Assembly (NCBI RefSeq): GCF_900108345.1
Contig: NZ_FNVV01000014.1
Coordinates: 992,001-1,056,000, forward strand
DNA length: 64,000 nucleotides
Direction: 5' to 3'
From: Bacteroides ndongoniae
GTDB lineage: Bacteria > Bacteroidota > Bacteroidia > Bacteroidales > Bacteroidaceae
Made by a program: the position numbers and the translations under genes. How positions within the stretch are numbered: position 1 is the first letter of the stretch; each line of letters begins with the position of its first letter. The notes beneath the pieces are model-generated. The model saw only the letters and a list, made by a program, of their open reading frames with translations. It searched no databases and was not told the DNA's origin. Of this stretch, positions 7,567 to 15,035 are shown piece by piece.

Positions 7567-7640
7567 GCCTCTTTAGCTCAGTTGGCCAGAGCACGTGATT
7601 TGTAATCTCGGGGTCGTTGGTTCGAATCCGACAAGAGGCT
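7567..7640 (+). tRNA. tRNA-Thr (anticodon TGT)
   Basis: A 74-nt cloverleaf. Acceptor stem 7567-7573 (GCCTCTT) pairs with 7633-7639 (AAGAGGC); discriminator T at 7640; no encoded CCA. The T arm carries the conserved GGTTCGAATCC. The anticodon loop 7599-7605 holds TGT at 7601-7603, reading ACA (and other ACN) threonine codons. The anticodon stem (7594-7598 with 7606-7610) has a T-T mismatch at its middle pair (7596/7608). Confidence 0.92.
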
Positions 7641-7755
7641 CAGAAAAAGCGGAAGATGTCACCGAACATTCTCCGCTTTTTTCGTATATCCCCGCCCCAT
7701 CCCCTAATTTATTAAAAATCTACAGCCTGCATGCCACTGTATCCAACTATATTTG

Positions 7756-7763
7756 TAACTTTG
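7756..7763 (+). promoter_or_regulatory. -7 box (TAACTTTG) upstream of the DUF4199 gene
   Basis: An exact TAnnTTTG match 59 bp before the proposed ATG at 7823. It starts the probable DUF4199-GT2-DUF6452-DUF6048 transcript. Confidence 0.5.
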
Positions 7764-7822
7764 CAAAGTTATTTTTCCATAACGGAGGCTGGCGGCAACG
7801 GCGACCTCTTCTTTACATTTTA

Positions 7823-8380
7823 ATGACATCAATGGCAGAAAACAAAGGTTACATGCAACGATATGCAATGCTATTCGGCACCTACATGGGTGTATTCTGG
7901 ATACTGAAGTTCATACTCTTTCCCCTGGGGCTGAAATACAACCTGCCCTTTCTATCTTTCCTCTTCATGGGCCTTACGCTGTGCGTACCCTTCATGGGCT
8001 ATTACTACCTGAGAATATACCGTAACCAGGTATGCGGAGGAGCCATCAACTTCTTGCCAGCATGGCTGTTCACGGTCTCCATGTATATATTCTCGGCCCT
8101 GCTGACTGCCGTAGCACACTACATATACTTCCGCTACATCGACCACGGCTTCATACTCGACACCTACGAAAATCTGCTGAGCAGCCTGTCCGCCAGCAAC
8201 GTGCCCGGTATAGAGGCTTACCTGAAACAGCTGAACGAAGCCCTCGACGCCATACGTGCCTTGAGTCCGATAGACATCACCTTCCAGCTGATGTCGCAAA
8301 ACGTCTTCTACTGCTCGCTGCTGGCATTACCCACAGCCCTGTTTGCCATGAGAAGACGGAAAGACGAAGTGGCCGGATAG
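7823..8380 (+). CDS. DUF4199 membrane protein
   Basis: The open frame reaches back into the tRNA-Thr gene, so I start it at the ATG at 7823 (185 residues), after the promoter box; 7832 is an alternative. There are four predicted membrane helices (about residues 17-35, 43-62, 74-95 and near the C-terminus), a soluble loop of about 60 residues before the last helix, and a basic Arg-Arg-Arg-Lys end. This arrangement fits DUF4199, a Bacteroidota family of unknown function commonly found directly upstream of a dolichol-phosphate-mannose-synthase-like GT2 gene, as here (69 bp gap). A role with that glycosyltransferase is an inference from context. Confidence 0.75.
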   Translation: MTSMAENKGYMQRYAMLFGTYMGVFWILKFILFPLGLKYNLPFLSFLFMGLTLCVPFMGYYYLRIYRNQVCGGAINFLPAWLFTVSMYIFSALLTAVAHYIYFRYIDHGFILDTYENLLSSLSASNVPGIEAYLKQLNEALDAIRALSPIDITFQLMSQNVFYCSLLALPTALFAMRRRKDEVAG

Positions 8381-8449
8381 CCCGGAGTGGAAAAAAGAAA
8401 AAAGCATGTTTACAACATTCATCATATAATAAAACTAAATCGTACACAA

Positions 8450-9400
8450 ATGGATATTTCTGTTGTAGTCCCCTTATATAACGAAGAAGAATCCCTGCCC
8501 GAACTCTTCGCTTGGATCAAACGGGTAATGGAAGCCAACGGATTCACTTACGAAGTAATCTTCGTGAACGACGGAAGCACCGACCGCTCCTGGCAAGTCA
8601 TCGAACAGCTGAAAACACAATCGGACGCAGTGCGGGGCATAAAGTTCCGCCGGAACTACGGTAAATCGCCGGCTTTGTACTGTGGCTTTGCACAGGCACA
8701 GGGTGACGTCGTCATCACCATGGATGCCGACCTGCAAGACAGCCCCGATGAAATACCTGAACTGTACCGCATGATTACGCAGGAAGGCTACGACCTTGTA
8801 TCGGGCTGGAAAAAGAAACGCTACGACCCGTTGTCGAAAACCATTCCTACCAAGCTGTTCAACGCCACCGCACGCAAAGTGTCGGGCATCAAGAACCTGC
8901 ACGACTTCAACTGCGGACTGAAAGCCTATCGCAAGGATGTCATCAAGAACATCGAAGTCTACGGCGAAATGCACCGCTACATCCCCTACCTGGCCAAGAA
9001 CGCCGGCTTTGCCAAAATCGGCGAGAAGGTTGTACACCACCAGGCACGCAAGTACGGCAAGACCAAATTCGGCCTGAACCGCTTTGTCAACGGCTATCTG
9101 GACCTCATCTCCCTCTGGTTCCTCTCCACCTTCGGAGTAAAGCCCATGCACTTCTTCGGCCTGCTGGGCTCGCTGATGTTTGTACTCGGCTTTATAGCCG
9201 TCATCATCGTAGGAGCCAGCAAGTTGTATAATATGCACAACGGCATGCCCTACCGTCTGGTGACCGATTCGCCTTACTTCTTCCTGGCGCTGACCTCCAT
9301 GATTATCGGTACCCAGCTGTTTGTAGCAGGCTTCCTGGGCGAACTGATTTCGCGTAATGCACCCGAACGTAACAAATACCAAATAGAGAAAACCATCTGA
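8450..9400 (+). CDS. GT2 polyprenyl-phosphate glycosyltransferase (DPM1/GtrB-like)
   Basis: A 316-residue protein started at 8450, where Met-Asp-Ile-Ser-Val-Val-Val-Pro begins a standard GT2 domain; an upstream ATG at 8387 would add 21 basic residues and is less likely. The nucleotide-sugar site is shown by Val-Pro-Leu-Tyr-Asn-Glu-Glu, Asn-Asp-Gly-Ser-Thr-Asp and Met-Asp-Ala-Asp-Leu-Gln-Asp (the metal-binding DxD region). Two membrane helices follow (about 230-260 and 275-300). Such enzymes transfer a sugar from a nucleotide donor to undecaprenyl phosphate on the cytoplasmic face. The sugar and final acceptor are not readable here. It overlaps no gene; DUF6452 follows by 2 bp. Confidence 0.88.
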   Translation: MDISVVVPLYNEEESLPELFAWIKRVMEANGFTYEVIFVNDGSTDRSWQVIEQLKTQSDAVRGIKFRRNYGKSPALYCGFAQAQGDVVITMDADLQDSPDEIPELYRMITQEGYDLVSGWKKKRYDPLSKTIPTKLFNATARKVSGIKNLHDFNCGLKAYRKDVIKNIEVYGEMHRYIPYLAKNAGFAKIGEKVVHHQARKYGKTKFGLNRFVNGYLDLISLWFLSTFGVKPMHFFGLLGSLMFVLGFIAVIIVGASKLYNMHNGMPYRLVTDSPYFFLALTSMIIGTQLFVAGFLGELISRNAPERNKYQIEKTI

Positions 9401-9402
9401 CA

Positions 9403-9888
9403 ATGAAAAAACTCGTCCAATTAATCATACTTTGCGCCATCCTGCTTCCTGCAGCCGGCAGCATCCTTTCCTGCTCGGAAGAGGCCGACTGCTCGCAAGC
9501 TGCACGCGGCATGCTGAACTGCAACCTCTACACCATCCTGGCAGAAACCAACATAGTAGAGAAAGATACACTCGACTCGCTGACCATCACTGCATACGGA
9601 ACCGATTCCGTCATCGTAAACAACCAAAAGGAAGTGAAGGATCTGACTTTGCCCCTGCGCTATACCGAAGACTCGACGGTACTGATCTTCCGCTACAACG
9701 AAAAGCAGACCGATACTGTTGTCTTCAGGCACACCAACACCCCTTACTTCCTCTCAATGGATTGCGGCTACCAGATGCAACAATCCGTCACAGGTTGCAC
9801 ATACAGCCGGCACGTGCTCGACTCTATTTATATCTCAAACCCCGAAGCCAGCATCTATGGTACAGAAAATATTAAATTATTCTATTAG
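9403..9888 (+). CDS. DUF6452 putative lipoprotein
   Basis: A 161-residue protein with a lipoprotein-type signal (Leu/Ile-rich core, then Ser-Ile-Leu-Ser-Cys at about residues 20-24). The mature part contains several Cys residues and alternating beta segments. The family, DUF6452, is found in Bacteroidales next to DUF6048. It starts 2 bp after the glycosyltransferase stop, and its end overlaps the DUF6048 start by 32 bp, so the three genes are tightly coupled. Function unknown; the pairing with a predicted outer-membrane barrel suggests a periplasm or outer-membrane location. Confidence 0.7.
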   Translation: MKKLVQLIILCAILLPAAGSILSCSEEADCSQAARGMLNCNLYTILAETNIVEKDTLDSLTITAYGTDSVIVNNQKEVKDLTLPLRYTEDSTVLIFRYNEKQTDTVVFRHTNTPYFLSMDCGYQMQQSVTGCTYSRHVLDSIYISNPEASIYGTENIKLFY

Positions 9889-10624
9889 TCTGCTGCTTTG
9901 CCTGCTATGCTCGCTGCCTGTCGGTGCGCAAAACAGTAATCCGCCTGCCGCCGCTGCTCAGAAACTGCCAAAGAAAGAGCAGAAGGACGCCAAGGAAGGA
10001 CCGCAATATCCGTTGTACAACGGCGTTTCGGTAGGTGTCGACTTGTGGGGACTGGGCAGTAAAGCCCTGGGAGGAAATACCCTCAGCACAGAAGTCGTAG
10101 TAGACGTAGACCTGAAGCACCGCTTCTTCCCCACCGTAGAACTTGGCTATGCAAGCAACAACGAAGAAGGCGACCTGGGCATCCGCTACAAGACGCAAGC
10201 CCCCTATGTCCGTATCGGTATAGACTATAACGCACTCTACAAGAAACAGCACGGGCATCTGTTTACGGTAGGAGTGCGCTACGGAATGACCAACTTCAAA
10301 TACGACATCGAAGCACTGGGACTGGAAGACCCCATTTACGGCGGAGGAGTAGGCAATCCTAACCTGACCGACGACATCTGGGGCGGAAGTCTCCCGTACA
10401 ATCATACCGGCATGAAAGGAAGCATGCAATGGCTCGAAATATGCCTGGGCATCAGAGCCAACATCTGGAAAAATGTGTCGATGGGATGGTCGGTACGTAT
10501 GAAGTACAAGCTGTCGGCCACCACCGGACAATACGGCGATCCGTCGTACGTCCCCGGCTTCGGCAAATACGGGTCGAACACCATGGGAGTGATATACACA
10601 ATCACTTACAAACTGCCTTTCTAA
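9857..10624 (+). CDS. DUF6048 putative outer-membrane beta-barrel
   Basis: A 255-residue protein started at 9857, where a signal peptide begins (Leu-rich core ending Pro-Val-Gly-Ala-Gln). The longer frame from 9719 would be an out-of-frame reading of the upstream gene. A Lys-rich linker (about 30-50) is followed by a beta-strand series with Gly-Val-Ser-Val-Gly-Val-Asp and several Tyr/Gly-rich strands, ending in Tyr-Lys-Leu-Pro-Phe. The terminal Phe and strand pattern point to an outer-membrane barrel. It overlaps the DUF6452 gene by 32 bp, so the two probably work together. Confidence 0.75.
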   Translation: MVQKILNYSISLLLCLLCSLPVGAQNSNPPAAAAQKLPKKEQKDAKEGPQYPLYNGVSVGVDLWGLGSKALGGNTLSTEVVVDVDLKHRFFPTVELGYASNNEEGDLGIRYKTQAPYVRIGIDYNALYKKQHGHLFTVGVRYGMTNFKYDIEALGLEDPIYGGGVGNPNLTDDIWGGSLPYNHTGMKGSMQWLEICLGIRANIWKNVSMGWSVRMKYKLSATTGQYGDPSYVPGFGKYGSNTMGVIYTITYKLPF

Positions 10625-10696
10625 GCAAAGGCTGAGCCCATGTGCTGCACCAGCGGCAACCTCTTCTATCTGATAATTATAATGAAACGATAAACA

Positions 10697-11278
10697 ATGA
10701 CTAACTTAGAAATCTGGCTGCTGGCGGCCGGTCTGGCAATGGATTGCTTTGCCGTGTCTATAGCCAGCGGCATCATTCTGAAGCGTACCCTGTGGCGCCC
10801 CATGTTGGTAATGGCATTCTTTTTCGGCTTCTTTCAGGCTATGATGCCTTTTCTGGGATGGATCGGTGCAAGTATGTTCAGCCACCTCATCGAAAGTATA
10901 GACCACTGGATTGCCTTTGCCATTCTGGCATTTCTAGGAGGCCGTATGGTACGCGAATCGTTTAAAGACGAAGAATGTAAAAACGAATACGACCCTACCA
11001 GCCTGAAAGTAGTATTGGCACTGGCCGTAGCAACCAGTATCGACGCACTGGCCGTCGGGGTGTCTTTCGCATTCCTGGGCATCAGAGGAATTACCGGAAT
11101 ACTCTACCCCATCGGCATTATCGGCTTCGTCTCGTTTGCCCTTTCGCTGATAGGACTGATATTTGGAATCCGCTTCGGATGCGGCCTTGCACGCAAACTA
11201 AGAGCTGAAATGTGGGGAGGAATCATCCTTATTGCCATCGGAAGCAAAATACTGATAGAACACCTGTTTTTAGGATAG
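10697..11278 (+). CDS. mntP: Manganese efflux pump MntP
   Basis: A 193-residue protein with six hydrophobic helices, the family size. The metal site is indicated by the repeated acidic motifs Ala-Met-Asp-Cys-Phe-Ala-Val-Ser in helix 1 and Ser-Ile-Asp-Ala-Leu-Ala-Val-Gly in helix 4, the two pseudo-symmetric halves of MntP (formerly DUF204/YebN). It exports Mn2+ when cytoplasmic levels are high. I see no yybP-ykoY-type manganese riboswitch in the 72-bp upstream gap. The apbE gene follows by 34 bp and may be co-transcribed. Confidence 0.92.
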   Translation: MTNLEIWLLAAGLAMDCFAVSIASGIILKRTLWRPMLVMAFFFGFFQAMMPFLGWIGASMFSHLIESIDHWIAFAILAFLGGRMVRESFKDEECKNEYDPTSLKVVLALAVATSIDALAVGVSFAFLGIRGITGILYPIGIIGFVSFALSLIGLIFGIRFGCGLARKLRAEMWGGIILIAIGSKILIEHLFLG

Positions 11279-11312
11279 ACTTCGGAAGAACATCAAACGG
11301 AAAAGACAAATT

Positions 11313-12332
11313 ATGGAAAAAAGAACGCAAAGAAACTTTTTATGGATTGCCCTACTGGTATTGGGAACCATCTGGATTCTGGCACGCCACAACCGTGTTG
11401 CCCCCTACCAGAAAGACAGCGGACAGATTTTCGGAACCATATACAACATCACCTATCAGTACGACCAGAACCTGCACGCTGAGATAGATGCCGAGCTGAA
11501 GCGTTTCGACGGATCACTGTCTCCCTTCAACGATACAGCTACCATCACACGCATCAACCGGAATGAAGACATCATGCCGGACACCTTCTTCACCAACGTG
11601 TTCCATAGAAGTATGGAAATATCCCGGGAAACCAACGGTGCTTTCGACATCACTGTTGCCCCGCTGGTCAATGCCTGGGGATTCGGCTTCAAAAAAGGAC
11701 ACTTCCCCGACTCACTGATGGTAGACAGTCTGCTCGACATCACGGGATATACGAAAGTCAGCCTGTCGGCCGAAGGAAAAATCGTCAAGCAAGACCCACG
11801 CATCATGCTGACGTGCAGTGCCGTAGCTAAAGGATATGCCGTAGACATCGTAGCACAACTGCTCGAAAAGAAAGGAATACAGAACTATATGGTAGACATC
11901 GGCGGTGAAGTGGTAGTACATGGCAACAACCCGCAGAATACTCCGTGGAGAATCGGTATCAACAAACCGATAGACGACTCACTGGCGATCAACCAGGAAT
12001 TGCAGACAGTTCTGCAAATCAGCAATGCCGGTATAGCCACCTCGGGCAACTACCGCAACTTCTATTACAAAGACGGAAAGAAGTATGCACATACCATCGA
12101 CCCGCGCACCGGTTATCCCGTACAGCACAGCATACTGTCAGCCACGGTCATAGCCCGCGACTGTATGAGTGCCGACGCCTACGCCACTGCCTTTATGGTA
12201 ATGGGACTGGAAGAGGCCGAACGTTTTGCCAACGCCAACCCCGAAATTGACGCTTACTTCATCTACAGCGACAATGACGGGAAATTCAAGACGTTTTGCA
12301 CCGAAGGTATGAAAAAGTATATCAAAGAATAA
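11313..12332 (+). CDS. apbE: FAD:protein FMN transferase ApbE
   Basis: A 339-residue protein that covalently attaches FMN from FAD to a Thr or Ser in target proteins such as Nqr and Rnf subunits. The N-terminus carries a membrane or uncleaved signal segment (about 10-24). Family marks include Phe-Asp-Gly-Ser-Leu-Ser near 67, Ala-Phe-Asp-Ile-Thr-Val-Ala-Pro-Leu-Val, Ser-Ala-Val-Ala-Lys-Gly-Tyr-Ala-Val-Asp, Asp-Ile-Gly-Gly-Glu-Val and the metal-site segment His-Thr-Ile-Asp-Pro-Arg-Thr-Gly. All key residues are present. It acts in the periplasm. Its targets are not encoded in this window. Confidence 0.93.
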   Translation: MEKRTQRNFLWIALLVLGTIWILARHNRVAPYQKDSGQIFGTIYNITYQYDQNLHAEIDAELKRFDGSLSPFNDTATITRINRNEDIMPDTFFTNVFHRSMEISRETNGAFDITVAPLVNAWGFGFKKGHFPDSLMVDSLLDITGYTKVSLSAEGKIVKQDPRIMLTCSAVAKGYAVDIVAQLLEKKGIQNYMVDIGGEVVVHGNNPQNTPWRIGINKPIDDSLAINQELQTVLQISNAGIATSGNYRNFYYKDGKKYAHTIDPRTGYPVQHSILSATVIARDCMSADAYATAFMVMGLEEAERFANANPEIDAYFIYSDNDGKFKTFCTEGMKKYIKE

Positions 12333-12371
12333 TACTCCTCGTAAAAAGACACATTAATCTGGTATAATACA

Positions 12372-13481
12372 ATGAAAAAGCTACTTTACTGCATGATAGC
12401 ACTGCTCTGCGCCGCCTGCATGCCACAGAAGCCAGCCAAGGCGGAATCTGCTGAAATCGCCATGTTGGTAGGAACCTACACGGACGGAGGAAGCAAAGGT
12501 ATTTACACTTTCCGCTTTAATCAGGAAACCGGTGTTTCTACGGCCCTCAACTCGTTCGAACTGCCCAATCCTTCCTACATGGCCGTATCGGAAGACGGAC
12601 AGTTTGTCTATGCCGTCAGCGAAATGGACGGCAAACAAGCAGCTGTCAATGCATTGTCTTTCGACAAAACAACCGGAGAACTGCGCCTGCTGAACAGCGA
12701 ACCTACCTTAAGCGCAGGTCCTTGCTATATATCTACCAACGGAAAGGAAGTGCTGACCGCCAACTATTCCGGTGGCACAATGGCTGTATTTCCCCTGCGT
12801 AGCAACGGAAGCGTAGAACCGGTCGACACCCTATTCGAAGGAATGGCCAACAATGCCGATCCGGAAAGACAGAACAGCCCGCACATGCACTGTGCCGTCT
12901 TCTCGCCTGACGGGAAATATATATTTGCCACCGACTTCAGTTCCGACCGCATCCTGCGCTTTGTCCTTCATCCGAAAGATATCGTTCCGCATCCCTCGGC
13001 CGAAGCTACAGAAGTGGCTCCCGGTTCAGGTCCGCGTCATCTGACGTTCAGCCCCAACGGAGAATATGCTTACCTTATTAATGAACTGTCGGGTAAAGTC
13101 ATTGCCTACAGCTACAACGACGGTTGCCTGAAACAGATACAGACCATCACAGCCGACACACTGGCCGCCCGCGGAAGTGCAGACATCCACCTCAGTCCCG
13201 ATGGCAAATATCTATATGCCTCCAACCGGCTGAAAGGTGACGGAATAGCCATCTATGCCGTCAACGAAGAAAACGGCATGCTGGCCAAAGTCGGATATCA
13301 GCTTACCGGCATTCATCCCCGTAACTTTAATATCACTCCCAACGGTAAGTACCTGTTGGTAGCTTGCCGCGACAGCCACGTGATACAGGTATACCGGCGA
13401 GATGAGACAACAGGATTATTGGAAAACATCAACAAAGATATAGCTATCAACAAACCCGTATGCATTCAGTTCGTACGTTAA
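12372..13481 (+). CDS. Lactonase-family seven-bladed beta-propeller (6-phosphogluconolactonase-like)
   Basis: A 369-residue protein of the YbhE/Pgl lactonase family (COG2706). The signal is lipoprotein-like (Ala-Ala-Cys at about 15-17), so unlike cytoplasmic E. coli Pgl it is probably exported. Repeating blade motifs appear: Gly-Thr-Tyr-Thr near the start, Pro-Asn-Pro-Ser-Tyr, Ala-Asn-Tyr-Ser-Gly-Gly, Pro-His-Met-His, Gly-Ser-Gly-Pro-Arg-His, Ser-Asn-Arg and His-Pro-Arg-Asn-Phe, which line the active site of the family. Export makes a role in the pentose phosphate pathway doubtful; another lactone or glycan-derived substrate is possible. Confidence 0.82.
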   Translation: MKKLLYCMIALLCAACMPQKPAKAESAEIAMLVGTYTDGGSKGIYTFRFNQETGVSTALNSFELPNPSYMAVSEDGQFVYAVSEMDGKQAAVNALSFDKTTGELRLLNSEPTLSAGPCYISTNGKEVLTANYSGGTMAVFPLRSNGSVEPVDTLFEGMANNADPERQNSPHMHCAVFSPDGKYIFATDFSSDRILRFVLHPKDIVPHPSAEATEVAPGSGPRHLTFSPNGEYAYLINELSGKVIAYSYNDGCLKQIQTITADTLAARGSADIHLSPDGKYLYASNRLKGDGIAIYAVNEENGMLAKVGYQLTGIHPRNFNITPNGKYLLVACRDSHVIQVYRRDETTGLLENINKDIAINKPVCIQFVR

Positions 13482-13519
13482 TCTTTCGTAAATAAGTGTC
13501 GTACAACAGCGGAGTTCAT

Positions 13520-13527
13520 TATCTTTG
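13520..13527 (+). promoter_or_regulatory. -7 box (TATCTTTG) upstream of the DUF4831 gene
   Basis: An exact TAnnTTTG match 110 bp before the ATG at 13638. The predicted transcript therefore carries an unusually long 5' leader of about 100 nt that can fold (see the hairpin at 13536-13601). Confidence 0.5.
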
Positions 13528-13535
13528 TTATTTAA

Positions 13536-13601
13536 GATAGAAGTAGAACAAAACCAGGTCGAGCTGTAAATGCACCGCCACACCGGCTTTGCATTTCTAT
13601 C
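13536..13601 (+). other. Structured 5' leader of the DUF4831 gene
   Basis: GATAGAA (13536-13542) pairs exactly with TTCTATC (13595-13601), and AATGCA (13569-13574) with TGCATT (13590-13595), with a CCG/CGG pair inside the loop. The arms of the two stems abut. No known riboswitch class was recognised; this may be a regulatory RNA fold or chance. Confidence 0.35.
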
Positions 13602-13637
13602 TAAAGCAAATGAATAACTTATTATTAATATCCTTTT

Positions 13638-14705
13638 ATGAAAAAAAGAATCATACAACTGGCAGGTCTTCTGCTACTCACAACCGGTACGTACGCCCAG
13701 ACGGAAGTTACTGCCGGTGTGATGCGTGGTAAGGACTATGGAGTGACTTATCTGCTGCCGAAAACTGAAATTCAGCTTACCATTGTGGCAACCAAACATA
13801 CATACACTCCGGGAGAATTTTGCAAATATGCCGAACAGTTTCTGAAACTGACAGGCATTTCTCCACTGTCAAGAGAATATTGGACACTGGACAAAATACA
13901 AACTTCCACTATCGGAGTACCGGACAAGGATAAAGTTTATTTCGTAAAGCTGAAAGACAAAACGGTTGCTCCTCTTATGGAACTGACCGAAGACGGCATT
14001 GTACGCTCCATCAATATGCCTTATAGCGGAAAGAAAGAAAAGAAACAAGTCTCTGCCCCACTCAATGCGGCATCCGAGACACTTGACCCGCGTACTTTCC
14101 TCACGCAGGAAATTCTTATGGCCAGCTCAAGTGCTAAAATGGCCGAACTGGTTGCACAGGAAATCTACAACATACGCGAAAGCAAAAACGCTCTGCTAAG
14201 AGGCGAGGCAGACAACATGCCCAAAGACGGAGAACAGCTTAAACTGATGCTCGACAACCTGAATCGTCAGGAAAAAGCCATGACGGAAATGTTTACCGGA
14301 AAAACGGTCGAGCAATCCCAAACATTCACCGTACGCATTACTCCCAAAGAAATGCAAAATGCAGTAATTTCACGCTTCTCTACACGTCTGGGAGTCGTAG
14401 ACAGCAATAATCTGGCCGGCGAGCCTATATACATCAGCATCACCGACCTTAAAACAATCAACATTCCGCCAGTCGACGAGAAAGATCAAAAGAAGAAAAT
14501 AGAAGGAGTGGCCTACAATGCACCCGGTAAAGCCAAAATAGAGATAAAATACAAACACCAGAAATTGTTTGAGGACGAACTTCCGGTGAGCCAATTTGGC
14601 ACCACGGAATACCTTGCTCCTGTACTATTCAATAAGAACAGTGTTACCCAAGTGCTTTTCGACACTACAACGGGTGGCTTGCTGAAGGTAGACAGAGGCG
14701 AATAA
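13638..14705 (+). CDS. DUF4831 secreted protein
   Basis: A 355-residue protein with a signal peptide (about 1-20, ending Tyr-Ala-Gln). Mature features include a Gly-Val-Thr-Tyr-Leu-Leu-Pro-Lys motif soon after the cleavage site, a central helical part containing Ser-Ser-Ser-Ala-Lys-Met-Ala-Glu-Leu and Asn-Ile-Arg-Glu-Ser, and a C-terminal beta region with a Tyr-Asn-Ala-Pro-Gly segment. This is the pattern of DUF4831, a Bacteroidota family without a known function. The last 41 bp overlap, on the opposite strand, the 3' end of the PqqD-like gene. Confidence 0.75.
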   Translation: MKKRIIQLAGLLLLTTGTYAQTEVTAGVMRGKDYGVTYLLPKTEIQLTIVATKHTYTPGEFCKYAEQFLKLTGISPLSREYWTLDKIQTSTIGVPDKDKVYFVKLKDKTVAPLMELTEDGIVRSINMPYSGKKEKKQVSAPLNAASETLDPRTFLTQEILMASSSAKMAELVAQEIYNIRESKNALLRGEADNMPKDGEQLKLMLDNLNRQEKAMTEMFTGKTVEQSQTFTVRITPKEMQNAVISRFSTRLGVVDSNNLAGEPIYISITDLKTINIPPVDEKDQKKKIEGVAYNAPGKAKIEIKYKHQKLFEDELPVSQFGTTEYLAPVLFNKNSVTQVLFDTTTGGLLKVDRGE

Positions 14706-15030
14706 AACCATCTTTATGCAACTGCATGATGTAAGTTGCAACACGCGAAGCATAATCCGCTTCGTTCGAGAAATGAACGGCCAGCAGTTCCACTATTTCA
14801 TTAACGGTACGCTGGCCGTTTATTAATTGCCAAACGGCTGTCCCATGCTCTTCCAACGTTACATGTATATCCTGCGACAGCCCTTTAAACAACCAGAAAC
14901 GACGCATCCATTCCTTCTTAAACCGAGGAAAGGCGAGCACAACGTACTCACCTTTCCATTCAGTTTTTACCTGTTCACTACGAACCGGAATGGCATTCAA
15001 CAAACTAATTTTGTCTACTGTATCCGGCAT
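14665..15030 (-). CDS. PqqD-like (RRE-fold) protein
   Basis: A 121-residue protein matching the PqqD winged-helix family. The N-terminal region (about 1-50) carries Asn-Ala-Ile-Pro-Val-Arg and Arg-Phe-Trp-Leu-Phe; the PqqD core follows with Gly-Thr-Ala-Val-Trp-Gln-Leu-Ile-Asn-Gly and Val-Asn-Glu-Ile-Val. PqqD domains bind leader peptides and hand them to radical SAM enzymes in RiPP maturation, but no PQQ or other RiPP gene is near. It starts 5 bp after the MFS transporter stop and is surely co-transcribed with it. Its 3' end overlaps the convergent DUF4831 gene by 41 bp. The role is unknown. Confidence 0.75.
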   Translation of the reverse strand: MPDTVDKISLLNAIPVRSEQVKTEWKGEYVVLAFPRFKKEWMRRFWLFKGLSQDIHVTLEEHGTAVWQLINGQRTVNEIVELLAVHFSNEADYASRVATYIMQLHKDGFIRLCLPSASHPL

Positions 15031-15035
15031 ATTAC

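Noticed and set aside
10625..10696. Manganese (yybP-ykoY) riboswitch upstream of mntP
   Set aside because: The gap is only 72 bp and lacks the conserved loop sequences.
13416..13658. An 80-residue - strand frame across the lactonase-DUF4831 gap
   Set aside because: It overlaps the start of the DUF4831 gene and the folded leader, with no signal or homology.
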